This document shows, one piece after another, positions 21,218 through 33,831 of a stretch of DNA of 64,000 bases. Under the pieces are notes generated by a model. The model did no database searches and had not been told where the DNA came from. It saw nothing but the letters and a program-made list of their open reading frames with translations. The DNA is from Corynespora cassiicola. Lineage: Eukaryota; Ascomycota; Dothideomycetes; Pleosporales; Corynesporascaceae. The stretch is taken from NCBI GenBank assembly GCA_022059125.1, contig JAEUWY010000015.1, positions 1,674,001 to 1,738,000 of the forward strand. The letters run 5' to 3'. The number at the start of each line of letters is the position of its first letter. Within the stretch, counting starts at the first letter, position 1. The translations under genes were made by a program, and so were the position numbers.

Positions 21218-23212
21218 ATGAGTACCACTTCAGGATCACGCGCACCCTCAACCCCAACCAGTAGCACTGTTGGTGCTAAGGCCACTACTGGTGCAATCGT
21301 ACAACCTAACACGGCAGACAACAATTCTATCAAAGTAGCAACACCTGACCTCTACCATGGAGAACGAAGCAAGCTCGAAGACTGGCTCTTGCAGCTCGAC
21401 TTGTTCTTCGACTTCCAAGGTGGAAACGTTAAGGAAAAGAAACGCGTCATGTTCGCAGCCACGTACATGAGAGGCAAAGCACTTCAATGGATCAAACCAG
21501 CTCTCATCAAGTACAAGGACGGCGAAGCCAACGACGACGTCAACGAATGGATGGAGGATTTCGATGAATTCAAGGAGAAGATCAAACAAGTCTTCGGAAT
21601 CGCCAACAAGGATACAATTGCCGGACGAGACATCCAACATCTCAAACAACGGGCTTCAGCTGCTGACTACGCCAACGAATTTCAGCAACTGTCGATCCTC
21701 ACGGAATGGGATGACAAGGCACTTATGACGATGTACCGCCAAGGACTCAAACCCAACGTCAAAGAAGAACTCATGCGTTCTGGAGCTCAGCTCGACACGC
21801 TTGAACAACTTATAAATGAGTCCATCGACATCGATCAGAAACTGTACGAACTGCGTATGGAATTACGCCAGGACCAAAACCCACGATACCGACAACGTAC
21901 CAAACCAAGCTATGGCAAAGGGTACTACAACGCCAACACCGGTAAACGAGTTGAACGCAAGGTAACGCATCTCACTCGTGACACCTATGGTGACGAACCA
22001 ATGGTCCTCGGTAATATCCAGGAAGCGGGACGAGGAGGTAACAAAAAGAGAAACGACAAGCCTAAAGGCAAGGCTATAACTTGCTACGCGTGTGGAAAGA
22101 CAGGCCACATCGCAAGAGACTGTCGATCAAAGAACAAGGTCGTTCGACAGCTAAATGTATTGCAAACCACTCCGGATGACGAATCCGACGCAGACGATGA
22201 ATGGAAAGTCGTCGTAGACAGATTCCAGAAAACGGGATTCATCTGCGACAGCGAACCACTGCGACATGGAGAAACGGAGGGATTCTTCGATTGTGTTCAG
22301 TATCAAGACAAAGGCACTCAAACGGAGCCTAGGAGCATCCTTAAAGAAGTCAAATTTGAAGGACCTAGCCCCGAGGAAGAAGAAGCCTTTCGCGAAGCAC
22401 ACGATCACGAAGACTATCTAAGCGACGCCAGTTACGAGTTCGAAAGAAACAGCGATGGCAGCACGCCACCCGAACTCGCACGATTCAGGATGAACAAGGA
22501 CCTCGAAGAAATACAAGAATTGGCCGAAGCTCTTAAGGAACACAGGAGAGATTCGACAAGAACGCCCGCATGGCGGGAAGAATCACCTGTAACGCGCAAA
22601 CGGACAAAGAGGCACAATGACTCAGACAAAGAAAATCAAGACCCAGAGGAACGCCGACAACGACGCAGTTCCAAGGCATGGGAACGAGTCAATCAACCAG
22701 ATTCAGGAATCAAACTGGGAGTTTTACCAGACCCTGACAGCGAACCAAACACGGTTCCAAGTCCTCTACGAAGCCGAAACACGCAAGAACTGCAATACTA
22801 CCTAGACCCAAGGAATCCAAAACACGTAACTTACTCATGGACCTCTTGTCGAGAAGACCAATGTCAAATCCACTACTCGGACAAGATGGCCGCAAACTGG
22901 TTTCCATCCAAACCACGCGAATGCAAACATCAATGGTTCGACTGCGAGACACATGTATGCGACACTCACCTATGGGACAAACGACAATCACAACATTTCC
23001 CCGGGATGAACGAAGCTGAAGAACTCGCAACGAACATGCTAGTCAACAGGAGATGTACGCAAGATCTCTGGCAAACATGCTTACACGATGATTGCGAACG
23101 TCACTGGAATGAGAAACGCTTGTATGGATTCAGCAACGAGTCTTTTTTAGGACAGCACTTAGCGCCTGGGATCGACCCAAGGCATTGTGCGCTACCAACT
23201 CAGAGAACTTAG
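21218..23212 (+). CDS. chromovirus Gag with CCHC knuckle and three C-terminal Cys/His modules
   Basis: 664 codons, starting 19 bases after the 5' LTR. Residues 45-210 are the retrotransposon Gag (capsid-like) region with [19 protein letters not shown] and [18 protein letters not shown] zinc knuckle, C289-x2-C-x4-H-x4-C302, binds nucleic acid in this family. An acidic/basic disordered stretch of over 200 residues follows. The end is unusual: three modules of pattern W-x2-C-x4-C-x2-H-x3-K at W541-K556, W573-K588 and W618-K633. This makes Gag longer than is usual for chromoviruses. The last module lies just before the frameshift site, so ribosomes that shift also keep all three modules. Terminates at TAG 23210-23212 when no shift occurs. 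Confidence 0.9.
   Translation: MSTTSGSRAPSTPTSSTVGAKATTGAIVQPNTADNNSIKVATPDLYHGERSKLEDWLLQLDLFFDFQGGNVKEKKRVMFAATYMRGKALQWIKPALIKYKDGEANDDVNEWMEDFDEFKEKIKQVFGIANKDTIAGRDIQHLKQRASAADYANEFQQLSILTEWDDKALMTMYRQGLKPNVKEELMRSGAQLDTLEQLINESIDIDQKLYELRMELRQDQNPRYRQRTKPSYGKGYYNANTGKRVERKVTHLTRDTYGDEPMVLGNIQEAGRGGNKKRNDKPKGKAITCYACGKTGHIARDCRSKNKVVRQLNVLQTTPDDESDADDEWKVVVDRFQKTGFICDSEPLRHGETEGFFDCVQYQDKGTQTEPRSILKEVKFEGPSPEEEEAFREAHDHEDYLSDASYEFERNSDGSTPPELARFRMNKDLEEIQELAEALKEHRRDSTRTPAWREESPVTRKRTKRHNDSDKENQDPEERRQRRSSKAWERVNQPDSGIKLGVLPDPDSEPNTVPSPLRSRNTQELQYYLDPRNPKHVTYSWTSCREDQCQIHYSDKMAANWFPSKPRECKHQWFDCETHVCDTHLWDKRQSQHFPGMNEAEELATNMLVNRRCTQDLWQTCLHDDCERHWNEKRLYGFSNESFLGQHLAPGIDPRHCALPTQRT
23143..23194 (+). 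promoter_or_regulatory. -1 ribosomal frameshift signal between gag and pol
   Basis: T TTT TTA at 23143-23149 sits in the exact gag frame required for a canonical X_XXY_YYZ slip. A -1 shift enters the pol frame, which is open from 23113. Ten bases downstream, TAGCGC (23160-23165) pairs with GCGCTA (23189-23194), enclosing TGGG (23167-23170) and CCCA (23176-23179), a nested hairpin suited to stall the ribosome. The gag stop lies at 23210. Confidence 0.8.
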
Positions 23213-26200
23213 TCAAGCTACCTGTCAAGCTTAATGGATACTGGATGAAGGCATTATTAGACACAGGGGCTCAGCGCAACTACCTTTCACAGCAGGCTGT
23301 AAAGCGTAGTAAGGCAAGAACGCATGCCCACGAGCGACCCTATTTCCTCCACACGGCAACTGGAAGGAAGATGCCAGGAAAAGCATTGATGGATCAAGAA
23401 GCCACGACCATCATGGACATCCAGGGACACCAGGAAGAGATCTCCTTCGACATCATGGGCACGGCCATCCACGACGTCATTTTAGGACTTCCATGGTTCA
23501 GAAAGCATAACCCATATATCGACTGGGCGAAAAAGAAGCTTTCGTTCATAGGATGCGAGTGCGCCATCGCATCGGGACCTACGCATCGGCAGCGTTCGAT
23601 GGTAGATGAGATCACGCTGAATAACATAGGCAGCAAGGGATCGACTAAGACGCTTTCAAGAAGAAAGGTCGACTCCACCAGATCCGACAAGGAGCCACCG
23701 GACAAAGAAGTGAGAGATTTGGAGACAACTCGCGCAACTCCTGTAATCCCCGAAGAGTACAGCAAATGGGAACCACTCTTTCGAGAAGAGGTAGACGACA
23801 GAGCGTTACCTAAGCATCAGCCCTGGGACTGCGAAATAGCCCTTCAGGAAGGAAAGCATCCGACTTTCGAGCCCATCTACAGTCTAACGGAAAAAGAACT
23901 CGTATCGTTACGAGCATACCTCGATGAAAACCTCAAGAAAGGATTCATACGCGAATCAACGTCAGAGGCGGGATACCCGATCATCTTTGTTCCCAAGAAA
24001 GATGGATCCCTACGGTTATGTGTGGATTTTAGGAAACTCAACAACATCACGATCAAGAACAGATATCCACTACCGAACATTCAAGAGCTCAGAGATAGGC
24101 TATCTGGAGCACAGATATTTACAGCCTTAGATCTCCGAGGCGCGTACAACTTGATACGCATGAAGAAAGGTGAAGAATGGAAGACGGCATTCCGGACGCG
24201 GTATGGGCACTATGAATATCTTGTAATGCCATTCGGTCTTACCAACGCACCTGCGACATGTCAGGCACTCATCAACAACGTGTTGAGAGCACACCTAGAC
24301 ATATTCGTCATCGCATACCTAGATGACATCCTAGTCTTTTCCAAGGACCTCAAGGAACACGTCCAGCACGTACGAACAGTACTGGAATGTTTGGGAAAAG
24401 CAGGACTACGACTCAAACCAGAGAAATGTGAATTCCACAAAGAAGAAGTTGAATTCTTAGGACACATTGTGGGAAGACACGGAGTCAAGATCAGTCCAAA
24501 GAAAATTGAAGTAGTCAAGAACTGGCCTACGCCAAAGAACGTCAAGGACATACAATCCTTCTTAGGATTCTGCAACTTCAACAGGCAGTTCATCGATCAC
24601 TACTCAGAAAAGGCACTACCACTCACCAAATTAACAAGAAAAGATGTACCATTTAAGTGGGATACAGACCAACAACAAGCCTTTGAGACACTCAAAGAAG
24701 CAAGCATATCACCACCGGTTCTCATATCTTTCACCAGTGGAAAACCCTTACGCATGGAAACAGACGCATCAGACCTAGCAATGGGAGCATGCATCAGTCA
24801 AGAAAAAGAAGGCAAATGGCACCCGATTGCCTACTATTCGAGAAAGTTCAGCGGAGCTGAAGAAAACTACGATGTTCACGACAAGGAATTACTTGCCATC
24901 ATAGACTCTCTCAAGCATTGGAGAATCTACGCAGAAAGCTGTTCAGAACTCACGGTATACTCGGACCACAAGAATCTAATGACATTCACGACAACCAAAC
25001 CATTAGACCGACGACATACCAGATGGAGTGAAGAACTAGGACAGTACAAATTCAAGATTGTCTACACACCAGGCAAAGAAAATGGAAGAGCAGATGCTCT
25101 GAGTCGAAGGACGGACATCGCAGGAACCAAGTCAACGAACGAAGCTGCTATCCTCAAGCAAGCGCCAGACGGCACTTTAGGGCCAGCACGCAGCATCAAT
25201 CTTATCATGACAGTACATCAACAAGTACCAGAAGAACTTCATCAAACCATCATCCAGCAGTATCACGAAGATCCGTTGCACGGACACCCAGGTGTCGAAC
25301 AAACGATCAAACTGATACAACGAACGTACGACATCCCTGGATTGAAAGACAAAGTAGCGAAGTTCATCAAGAAATGCACAACATGTCAAAAGAACAAGCA
25401 CAGTACACACGCTCAATATGGAGAACTACAAGCTGTAGAAATACCAGACAAACCATGGACAGACATTGCTATGGACTTTGTCACCGGATTACCAACGTCT
25501 CACGACCCGGTTTCCAGAGTACCCTACAATGCCATCCTAGTGGTTGTGGACAGATTCACGAAATACGCAGAAATGATTCCATTTAGAGACAACTACACTG
25601 CGCCGGAACTAGCACAGGTTATTCTGGATCGCGTAGTTAGGTATCACGGATTGCCTCAATCAATCATCAGCGACAGAGACAAACTCTTCACATCAAACTA
25701 CTGGACGACACTGATGTCAGCCATCGGAATTAAAAGAAAATTATCAACGGCATACCATCCACAGACAGACGGTCAAACAGAAAGAACAAACCAGACCATG
25801 AAAACATACCTACGGATGTATAGCAACCAAAAACAAAATAATTGGGTATCACTACTACCCATGGCACAACTCGCATTCAACAACAGAGAATCAGTAACGA
25901 CGAAGCAATCTCCTTATTATGCATTACACGGGACACACCCAAATCTCCTATTACCAAGGATTAAGGAAGAACGAATCAAGCCAGTTGCAAGTCAAGCAAT
26001 GGACAAATCGGGAGAATTACGAGAACTTCACGAACAATTACGAAAGAATATCGAGACAGCACAACGCAAGACCATTTCTTATGTCAACCAGAAACGAAAA
26101 ATGGCACCTCAGCTAAAGAGGGGGGATAAAGTGTATCTTCTCACGAAAAATCTTCGAACGACACGACCAAGCAAGAAATTGGATCACGTCAAGGTCGGAC

Positions 26201-26676
26201 CATTTTTGATTCTAGAACGAAAGGGACCAGTCAACTATAAACTCCAACTCCCTGCCAATGCTAGAATACACCCAGTGTTCCATGTGTCACTATTGGAACC
26301 TGCCGACGCCGAAACACCAGTCCAAGAACACTTCCATTACGAGACGGAAGAAGAAGTCGAATTCGAAGTAGAAGCGCTAGTAGGCTACCGCGAGATAGGA
26401 CGAGACGAATTCCGCGACAACCACTTCGCACAGGAATGGTTGGTCAAATGGAAAGGATACCCAGATTCGGAAAACACTTGGGAACCAGAACGAAACCTGA
26501 AGAACTGTCAGCGACTACTCAAGGAAAGCCGAAGACGAAATCACCTCCACTACTACACAGGGGTAATCAAAGAAAACATACCCGAAGAAAGGCGACACAT
26601 CGTACACGACCAAACACTTAGGGACCAGCGGACGACACGGGTACTTCCCAGAAGTTGTCGGGAAAACCCTCGATAG
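23149..26676 (+). CDS. chromovirus Pol (protease-RT-RNase H-integrase-chromodomain)
   Basis: The open frame runs 23113-26676; the first codon after the predicted -1 shift is at 23149. There is no ATG start, consistent with expression only as Gag-Pol. Aspartic protease: [12 protein letters not shown] at about 23257. Reverse transcriptase: [20 protein letters not shown] and the catalytic YLDD at 24316. RNase [27 protein letters not shown]. Integrase: an HHCC zinc finger ending CTTCQKNK (to about 25400), then the DDE core with [17 protein letters not shown] and [14 protein letters not shown]. After [11 protein letters not shown] comes a chromodomain ([20 protein letters not shown], about 26436-26500), which in this clade directs integration to heterochromatin. 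Insertion into an AT-rich, RIP-inactivated block fits that targeting. The catalytic residues checked are present and the frame is uninterrupted. Confidence 0.95.
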   Translation, partial: RTALSAWDRPKALCATNSENLVKLPVKLNGYWMKALLDTGAQRNYLSQQAVKRSKARTHAHERPYFLHTATGRKMPGKALMDQEATTIMDIQGHQEEISFDIMGTAIHDVILGLPWFRKHNPYIDWAKKKLSFIGCECAIASGPTHRQRSMVDEITLNNIGSKGSTKTLSRRKVDSTRSDKEPPDKEVRDLETTRATPVIPEEYSKWEPLFREEVDDRALPKHQPWDCEIALQEGKHPTFEPIYSLTEKELVSLRAYLDENLKKGFIRESTSEAGYPIIFVPKKDGSLRLCVDFRKLNNITIKNRYPLPNIQELRDRLSGAQIFTALDLRGAYNLIRMKKGEEWKTAFRTRYGHYEYLVMPFGLTNAPATCQALINNVLRAHLDIFVIAYLDDILVFSKDLKEHVQHVRTVLECLGKAGLRLKPEKCEFHKEEVEFLGHIVGRHGVKISPKKIEVVKNWPTPKNVKDIQSFLGFCNFNRQFIDHYSEKALPLTKLTRKDVPFKWDTDQQQAFETLKEASISPPVLISFTSGKPLRMETDASDLAMGACISQEKEGKWHPIAYYSRKFSGAEENYDVHDKELLAIIDSLKHWRIYAESCSELTVYSDHKNLMTFTTTKPLDRRHTRWSEELGQYKFKIVYTPGKENGRADALSRRTDIAGTKSTNEAAILKQAPDGTLGPARSINLIMTVHQQVPEELHQTIIQQYHEDPLHGHPGVEQTIKLIQRTYDIPGLKDKVAKFIKKCTTCQKNKHSTHAQYGELQAVEIPDKPWTDIAMDFVTGLPTSHDPVSRVPYNAILVVVDRFTKYAEMIPFRDNYTAPELAQVILDRVVRYHGLPQSIISDRDKLFTSNYWTTLMSAIGIKRKLSTAYHPQTDGQTERTNQTMKTYLRMYSNQKQNNWVSLLPMAQLAFNNRESVTTKQSPYYALHGTHPNLLLPRIKEERIKPVASQAMDKSGELRELHEQLRKNIETAQRKTISYVNQKRKMAPQLKRGDKVYLLTKNLRTTRPSKKLDHVKVGPFLILERKGPVNYKLQLPANARIHPVFHVSLLEPADAETPVQEHFHYETEEEVEFEVEALVGYREIGRDEFRDNHFAQEWLVKWKGYPDSENTWEPERNLKNCQRLLKESRRRNHLHYYTGVIKENIPEERRHIVHDQTLRDQRTTRVLPRSCRENPR

Positions 26677-27229
26677 CGCTCCAAGTGCTCGGAGAAAGGT
26701 TAAGAGCAAGACCCTCGGAAGGACCGTCGAAAGTAAGAACTTCGGACAACGCCTCGCGTTCCCGCTGCTCTTGCTCCTCCAGGTCTCGTTCCTCCACCGA
26801 TATGGCCTCCTCCGCACGACGATCGAGCAAGTCCATCTGTTGACGAAGCCGCTCTTCTTTGGCTCTCGCCACCTGCAAGTCCTCCAAGGCCTTTTCATGC
26901 GCTTTCACAGCCGCATCCTGCGCTTCGCGCGACTCCTTTATCTGTTGTCGCAATTTCTCTTTCTCCTTAGCAAGACGCTGGAACTCGGACTGAGTAACGC
27001 GAATGTTGCACCGCTGCCCGCGATGCAGACACTCACTGCACTTTCCGGAACGAACATGCACCTTACACACTCGTTTATGCTTTACGCAAGTCGAACACTT
27101 TTGAACCATGACTTCTCCTACGGCCTCGACAAAATCAGCTAGGCGATGACGGCGGACGGTACTGGAGACTGTTGGTGTTTTAGGCATCGTTGCGAAAGTG
27201 GGCAGCAACGAGGGAAACCCGCGCGTCAT
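26618..27229 (-). CDS. antisense retrotransposon-borne protein with Zn2Cys6-spaced cluster and coiled coil
   Basis: 203 codons on the strand opposite to gag-pol, filling the space between pol and the 3' LTR and overlapping the last 59 bases of pol. ATG choices are 27229 and 27187; the second ([10 protein letters not shown]) gives 189 aa. Six cysteines, C45, C48, C55, C64, C67 and C74, follow C-x2-C-x6-C-x8-C-x2-C-x6-C exactly, the spacing of fungal Zn(II)2Cys6 binuclear clusters, in a Lys/Arg-rich setting. Residues 80-160 form a strong coiled coil rich in Glu, Lys, Arg and Gln, then an acidic tail. This would suit a dimeric DNA- or RNA-binding protein. Promoter activity would have to come from the 3' LTR in antisense or from neighbouring sequence. 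The frame is intact and cysteine spacing is unlikely by chance. Function unknown; it may regulate the element. Confidence 0.7.
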   Translation of the reverse strand: MTRGFPSLLPTFATMPKTPTVSSTVRRHRLADFVEAVGEVMVQKCSTCVKHKRVCKVHVRSGKCSECLHRGQRCNIRVTQSEFQRLAKEKEKLRQQIKESREAQDAAVKAHEKALEDLQVARAKEERLRQQMDLLDRRAEEAISVEERDLEEQEQREREALSEVLTFDGPSEGLALNLSPSTWSAIEGFPDNFWEVPVSSAGP

Positions 27230-27257
27230 ATGTTAGCTCAGAGGACCGAGCTAGGCT

Positions 27258-27270
27258 AGAGGGGGGATAG
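27258..27270 (+). other. polypurine tract of chromovirus
   Basis: AGAGGGGGGATAG directly abuts the 3' LTR, the position and composition expected of the plus-strand primer, allowing for one T near its 3' end. Confidence 0.75.
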
Positions 27271-27640
27271 TGTTATGAGCCACAAACGTGGGCCAATGAC
27301 GGGGCCGACAGGGTCGCACCGCCATGGCTGGTCACGTGACGTGCTCAGTTGATCAGTCCGCTCAGCAGTACTGAGCAACTGAGCAGTACTGAGCAGAAGC
27401 CTCAGGCACATGTATATAGTCCACACAATTGTACTCTACAATTGTGTTCACCTTGTTAGCAAATCTATCGTTTGGAATTGACTATCAACCTATCGTGCTC
27501 TATCTGCCAACACGGAGACCCGTACAGCATATCGCACATCGTTTCACTCACGTGACCCTACCAGTACTTATCCCCGAGAATCAACCCAAGCAGCTACTTG
27601 CTCCCTAGCCTCGCTCATAGCCTGTAGCACAGCCTTAACA
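27271..27640 (+). repeat. 3' LTR of chromovirus
   Basis: 370 bases, identical to 20830-21199. Followed by the target duplication TTACT (27641-27645), then immediately by RIP-degraded sequence. Confidence 0.95.
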
Positions 27641-27645
27641 TTACT

Positions 27646-30600
27646 ATATAGTTTAAGTTACTATAGTTTTTAATAAATTTAAAGCAGTTACTAAAAAAGC
27701 TTATTATAAAAAAGTTTATTTTTAAAATAATAAAATAAAAATTTAGTAGTTTAGGTTAATCTGTATTTGTAAAGCGCTTTTTAAATATTTTTTATAGTAA
27801 TTTTTTTAGAATTTTCTATTTTAAAGTATTTTAGGCTATTCTAACACTTTATAAAAAGTTTATTCTCTATAATATTTATTTAATACTATATAATAGTATA
27901 GTTTCTGCTAATAATACTCTGTAGTTTAAAATACGCTTTAGTAAATATAAATAAAACTTTAAAAGCGTTGCTGCTAAAATAAAAGCTAAAAAATATATTT
28001 TTAAAGCTTTTGTATTTGTCTAAATTAAAACTAATTAAAAAAATAGTAATACGCCTAAGAAAAAAATAGTATAATCTATTATACGCTATAATAGCTTATA
28101 CTAATATTTTTTTTAGAGTTGTAGCGGTAAAGCTGTTTCTAGTCTAGCTGCTTTAGCTACTTAGAAAAAAAAATTAAAAATTTAAATTATTAATTTTAAA
28201 GCTAAATATACGCGTGCTCTAAAAAATAAAAAAAATACTTTTACTAAAAAAATTAAAAAGCTCTAAAAATAAATTAAGCCTCTTACTGCAGCCTGTGCCT
28301 AGTTAATATATAATAGTATAAATTAGTACAGGCTTTTATAAAGTATTATAGCGTAGAAAAATCTAAGTTAGTTTTCTTTAGCTCTTTTTTTAATTTTATA
28401 GTTTTTTCTGAAGTATATAGGTGATACCCGGAGTCTTTAGTAGCCTTTTACCTAGTCTTTAAATAGTTTATTATAATATAAATTTTTTTACTCTAATATT
28501 TTCTTTTATACCTTTTTGTAATATTTTTTAGTTTTTTATAAATTATTTTAAGCTATAATAGGCTAGTAACATCTCTATAAGTTTTTTTAATCTTTTCGTA
28601 TAGTTCTTAGTTCTATATTACTTTAAAATTATAGTGCTATTAAATACTTTTTTATGTAAAAAACCTAATATTTTTTTTTAAAAAAAATATAAAGTAAAAG
28701 TAACTATATTTTTTATTCTCTTTTTTTTAGCTAAATCTCCGGATACTAGCTTACTTAAAAGTTATCTGGCTTTTTTCTGGATATTTTAATTTATTATAAG
28801 TTATAATAGAGTATTATAGCGTAAAGTAGTTTATTTGCTTTTTTTTATTTATTAGCTTTAAATACTTTTTTATTTTTAAAAGTTGTTAATCGCGCCAGCG
28901 CTTATATTTAATCTAAATTTTTAAAAAAAAAATTTTTTAAAGTAATATTTTTATTTTACTAAATATTTTTAAATGCTAACTAAAGATTTTCTCTAATCTA
29001 GTATTTTTTTAATAAAATAGATATTATTATTTATTATGCGTAATGTGTCTACTAGTAGTTTACTTTAAAGTTATATTATTTTTTTTTAGTATATTTTTTT
29101 AGTAATAATATATAGAAGATTAGGTGGATGTTTTGTAGTCTAAGTAAATCTACTTTATATATATCTAGTTTAATCTAAGCTATAATAGTCTTTAGTTCTA
29201 TATATTTCTAATCTAGCTTTTTTTTCAGCCTTATTAAGCGTATATACCTGTTTAATATAAGTATTTTATTTTTTATTACTAAAAAAATATACTTTCTTTT
29301 CTTGTCGGAGTACCTTTTTTAGTACTTATTTATTACTATAATTTTCTAGCGATATTTTATTTGTAAAGCAAGTATTTTTACTACTAAATTATTTTCTAAA
29401 TATAATTTTCTACTATTTAAAAAAATTCCGGGCTAGTCTAGCGCTTTTAAATCTGCTTTATAGTGTATTTAGAATAGTATAGTTATAGTAGTTACGTATA
29501 TACTATTATTATATATAAATTCTGCAATTAGCAACTAAATTACCTAGTTATTTTATTCTAAATAATAATAGTATCTAAAATACTATTTTAGAGTTTAATT
29601 CTGTTTTTCTGTTTGTTTATCTGTTTTAGAATAATAAATAAAAAATAAAACTTTTAAAGTATTTAAGTAGTAATAAAAACTATTCTAATACTTAAAATTT
29701 ATTAAAAGTTTTTAATCTGAAATAATATTTTTTAAAGTTCTATAAAGTTAAACTATTTTTTTTATTTATATTTAAGCTAGATTTTAAGCGGTTTAATCCG
29801 CTCGGGCTAATATATAGTAAACTATTTTTATTAATTAGTTTACTACTACTAGTATTAAGTTATATATTTAACTAAAGTATTTTAATAAAAAAAGTTTAGT
29901 AATAAAGTCTATTATAACGTCTAACTACGGTCTATTAAAAGCTAAAAAAAAATTTAATAGATTATAAAAGCAGTGTCTGGCTGTAACTAATTTTTTATAC
30001 TTTAAATAGTTATTATAGTACGCTTTTACGTTTTTTCTAATTTTTTTTTAATAGTACTTACGTTTAATTTTTTCTAGCGTTTTTTTTACTCTAAAGTAAC
30101 CTGCTATTAGGCTATTATAATATTTCTAAAATATTTTAGCTTTTTTCTAATCTATACTCAGTTATAATTTTAACTAGTTAGTTATTTAATATTATTTTAA
30201 AGTAGAAGTAAAAAGTTATTTTTTTTCTTTTTTTAAGAGAGTTTTTTGCTTGTTTTTTTTTACTGTTTTTACTATAAAATTCTAAAATTAAAATATCTCT
30301 GTCTTTTTTTTCTAAATTTTCTCTTTCTGTTTTTTTTTTTATATATTTTTTTTTTAGATAGTTTTTTTCTAATACGGGGTTCTAAAAGCCTCTAATGTTT
30401 TATCTAAAGTATTTTAGTACTGTCTATATACTTTCTAAATAATTTTATAATTATTACTAGTATTATAAAATTTTATAAGAATTTCCGGGTTATTATAGCT
30501 TATAGTAGCTCTATATAGGCTTTATTGCCTTTTTATAATAGTTATTAAGCTTTTTCTATATAATTTAGTTTTTTTAATAAACTATCCGCAGAGTTCAGCT

Positions 30601-33600
30601 TTTTTAAATAATAAATTATAATAAAATTATACTCTATAAGTCTTTTATATACTCTAATCTAATAGTAGTTAAGTATTTTTATTTTTATAAATTATCTAAA
30701 GTTATTATAGTCTGTAAAAAACTTAAATAGCGTTTTTTAAAAGTAGTATTACTAATAAAATAGACTTTTATCTATTGCGAGCAATTCTTTATTATAAGTA
30801 TTATAATTATATTTAGCTTAGTTTATTTTTTTTAAAAAGAACCTGATAGGTCTCTATTAGTTCTTTCTATTCTAATCTAAGCTTTTTTAGCTTATAATAC
30901 TATAAATCGCGCCTTCTGAGGCGTCTATTTTAACTTTTATTAGTTTCTAAAAATTAAAGTAGGCTAAAATTAAAATTAAAAAAAAGGTATTCTTTATTTA
31001 TATAAAAGCTTATTTTACTTTTTAATTAAAATTAACTTTTACGCTTTTTTTTTTTTTTTAGATATAGCCGCCTTTAGCTGCATTTAGCTTTTTTTAAATT
31101 ATTTTAGTTAACAGTAAAGTAATACGGGAGAAGTTAGTAATAAACTTTTTATAGTAATTTATAAAACTAATAAATACTTTAATATTTTTTACTGTTTTTA
31201 GTATTAGCTAATTTTAGATTATTTTAACTCTTTTTAAGTTAACCTTAATTTCTTTTAAACATACTATATATTTTAAATATTTTATTTGTTATATATAGAA
31301 TTTACACTTACTAAGTTTTATATATAATTTAGTCTATTTTAGTCTTTCTAAGACTTCTCTAACGTAACCTATATAAGCTTTTTCTATATTAAAATAGACT
31401 AAAATATTATCTAGATATATAATATACGTTATATTAACTAGCTCTGCTAAAGTTTAGTTAATATAGAATTAAAAAACAGTAGAGGCGTTAGTTAGGCTAA
31501 AAAGTATTATAAAGTATTTAAAATAACTATATTTTATTTTAAAAGCTGTTTTTTATTTATTATTTTTCTAAATACGTATTCTGTAGTACACTTTTTAGAT
31601 ATCTAATTTTATAAACTATTTTACTTTTAATAATTTTTTTAGAGATTTAGCTATAAATAGTAACAGATGCTAGTTTTTAACTGTTATTTTATTTAGATTT
31701 CTGTAATTAATATATAGTTATAAAATTCTATTTTTTTTTTTTATAAAAAGAATAGGTGCTTTAGCTAGAGATTTTAACTGTTATATCTATTTTTTTTAAA
31801 AATATTCTTCTATATATTTACGAAAATATTTTAGTTTAACTATTAATATATTATAAAGTAGTTAATAAAGAAGATTTATACCAGGTTACAGCTCTATTAT
31901 AAAATCTTAGTTACTATATATAAGTAGTATTAATATTTTGTCGGGTCTAGCTATATTTTTAAATTTTTAGTACTTTAGTTTTAAAACAGGTATTTCTGGC
32001 CTAGGCGCTAATGTATTTTAAAATTAACTAATTAAATAGATATAAACGTCTGTATTAGAACTTAAAAGTATTTTTTTAAACTAATTTATATTTTTTATAG
32101 CTACTTTTATATATTCTAAATTACTATAGCTTTTAATATTTTTAAAGAGCATCTTTCAGCTCTAAAAATTCAGCTTTAAATTAAACTAATTAATTTAAAG
32201 TAGTTCTAAGTATATTAGCAGTTTTTTAAAATTAGTAACTATAAATAGAATTCCATAGATCTGTACTCTGCTTTTTAAATTTTTAATATATATTTTTATA
32301 ACTGTAAATTTATAAATAGTATAATCTAATTTATTTAGAGATAGTAGAATAATTTTTAGTACAGAATAAATAACTAAATTCTATTTCTTCGCTACTATTA
32401 CTAAAATAATATTAAACTATACTTTACTGTCTACTATAGTATCTAGCTTTATAGAATTTTTTATTTTTATTTTAAAAAAAAGTAGCGTAGGTTTTTTAAT
32501 ATTTAGCATTTTTTTAAAATTTTTTAATTTTTTTACTTATATTAGATTAATATAGGCTAAAAAATAAAAGTCTAATCTCTCTAGTCTTTAGCTTTTCTCT
32601 TTTTATTAGAAAAATAGATTTTTTTTTTTGCTTTATTCGGGTAACGGAGTATAATATAACTCTATTTTTTATAGATATAGCACACTATATCCGTTTTAAA
32701 CTTTTTCTTATACTTTTAAAGTATTTTAGCCTATTATAGATTATTTTTACTTTTTTTTTTTTTTTTTAGCTTAATTTTATAGAATTAAAGCTTATTAGCG
32801 TGCTAAGTTCTTACTTATTTTTTTTTTAATTTTTTTTTATTTTATTTTTCTGTAACAGATCTCTGTAAATTCTATTTATTTTCTACTTTATTTATAAAAA
32901 ATTTAGATAACTTTATTAGAGAAAGTGTTGTAATTTACGTCGGACTTTTTCTAAAAATACTTTAGTAAATTTAACTACTATTCTATAAAAATTTACTTTT
33001 TTTATTTCTATTTATAAAAATTAAAAGTAATTAAAAAGGTCTGTTAGAAACTGTGAAGGCCTCTACTTATAAATTTTAATAAAATTATAAGTAGATTACT
33101 TACGTTTCTCTACTGTACTTAATATTTTTAGTATTTTTTTTTTTAAGTTTTACTATATAAAAGTTTAGTATAAATTATTTTAGCGTATATATACCGCATA
33201 CGTCTTCTAAAGAGTTTTTATATTTTTACTTATATATTATAAGCTGAATAAGACTTTTTATTCGTCCGCTTTAAAGTATTATAAATTTTTTATATAGTAA
33301 TTTTTATTATCGCGGAGCTATTAGTTATAGTTTACTTTATTTTTTTTTTATAATAATAAAGTAGTTTAAAGCGTAGTAAATTCGTCCGTTCTAGTACAGA
33401 ATAGACTATTATATTAATTTTTATATTGTCTATAGCTTTATTAAAAGCTGTTATATTACTCTGCTTATATCTACAGCGTAATTTAGATAGTTATTATAAT
33501 TTTTTTTATTATTATTTATTTTTAAACTATTAGCGCAGTTTTTCTAACACTTTTAGTATTTTAGCTTAAAATAAAATATTTTTTTTTAATTTTAGCGATA

Positions 33601-33831
33601 ATAAAGTTTTATAATCTCTACTAAGCTCTACTAGTCTAGTATTATCTTATTATTATTTACAGTTATCTTTTTATCTCTAACTATTTTTTCCGCTATCTCT
33701 ATAGTGTAAAGTACTAATTTTTATTTTTTTAGTATTTTTAAAAGCACTAAGTAGAGTTTATAAATCTGTATAGTTATTAGCTATAGTAGTTTAATACTGT
33801 TTATTTTATACTGTATAATAAGTAATTTAAA
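27646..33831 (-). pseudogene. RIP-degraded gypsy gag-pol interior
   Basis: About 6.2 kb of extreme AT-rich sequence that is the larger part of the middle-layer element; the rest is at 19603-20824. Minus-strand reading yields decayed reverse transcriptase at about 31390-31770 (YLDN box, LNKITVK-like segment). A short segment near 28390-28440 (VKGY context, with stops at likely former Trp codons) may be chromodomain-like, but this is weak. No frame stays open. CA and TG dinucleotides are scarce and TA abundant, as RIP predicts. Confidence 0.75.

Larger units (their letters stand above)
20830..27640 (+). mobile_element. intact chromovirus (Ty3/gypsy LTR retrotransposon), 6811 bp
   Basis: LTRs of 370 bases at both ends are identical by direct comparison, start TG and end CA, and are flanked by TTACT (20825-20829 and 27641-27645). 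Internal order: primer site next to the 5' LTR, gag, -1 frameshift, pol (protease, RT, RNase H, integrase, chromodomain), an antisense ORF, a G-rich purine tract, 3' LTR. All ORFs are open and composition is normal (about 50% GC) against the extreme AT bias around it. Identical LTRs and the absence of RIP-type decay indicate a very recent insertion. It sits inside the degraded gypsy element and opposite to it. Confidence 0.95.
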
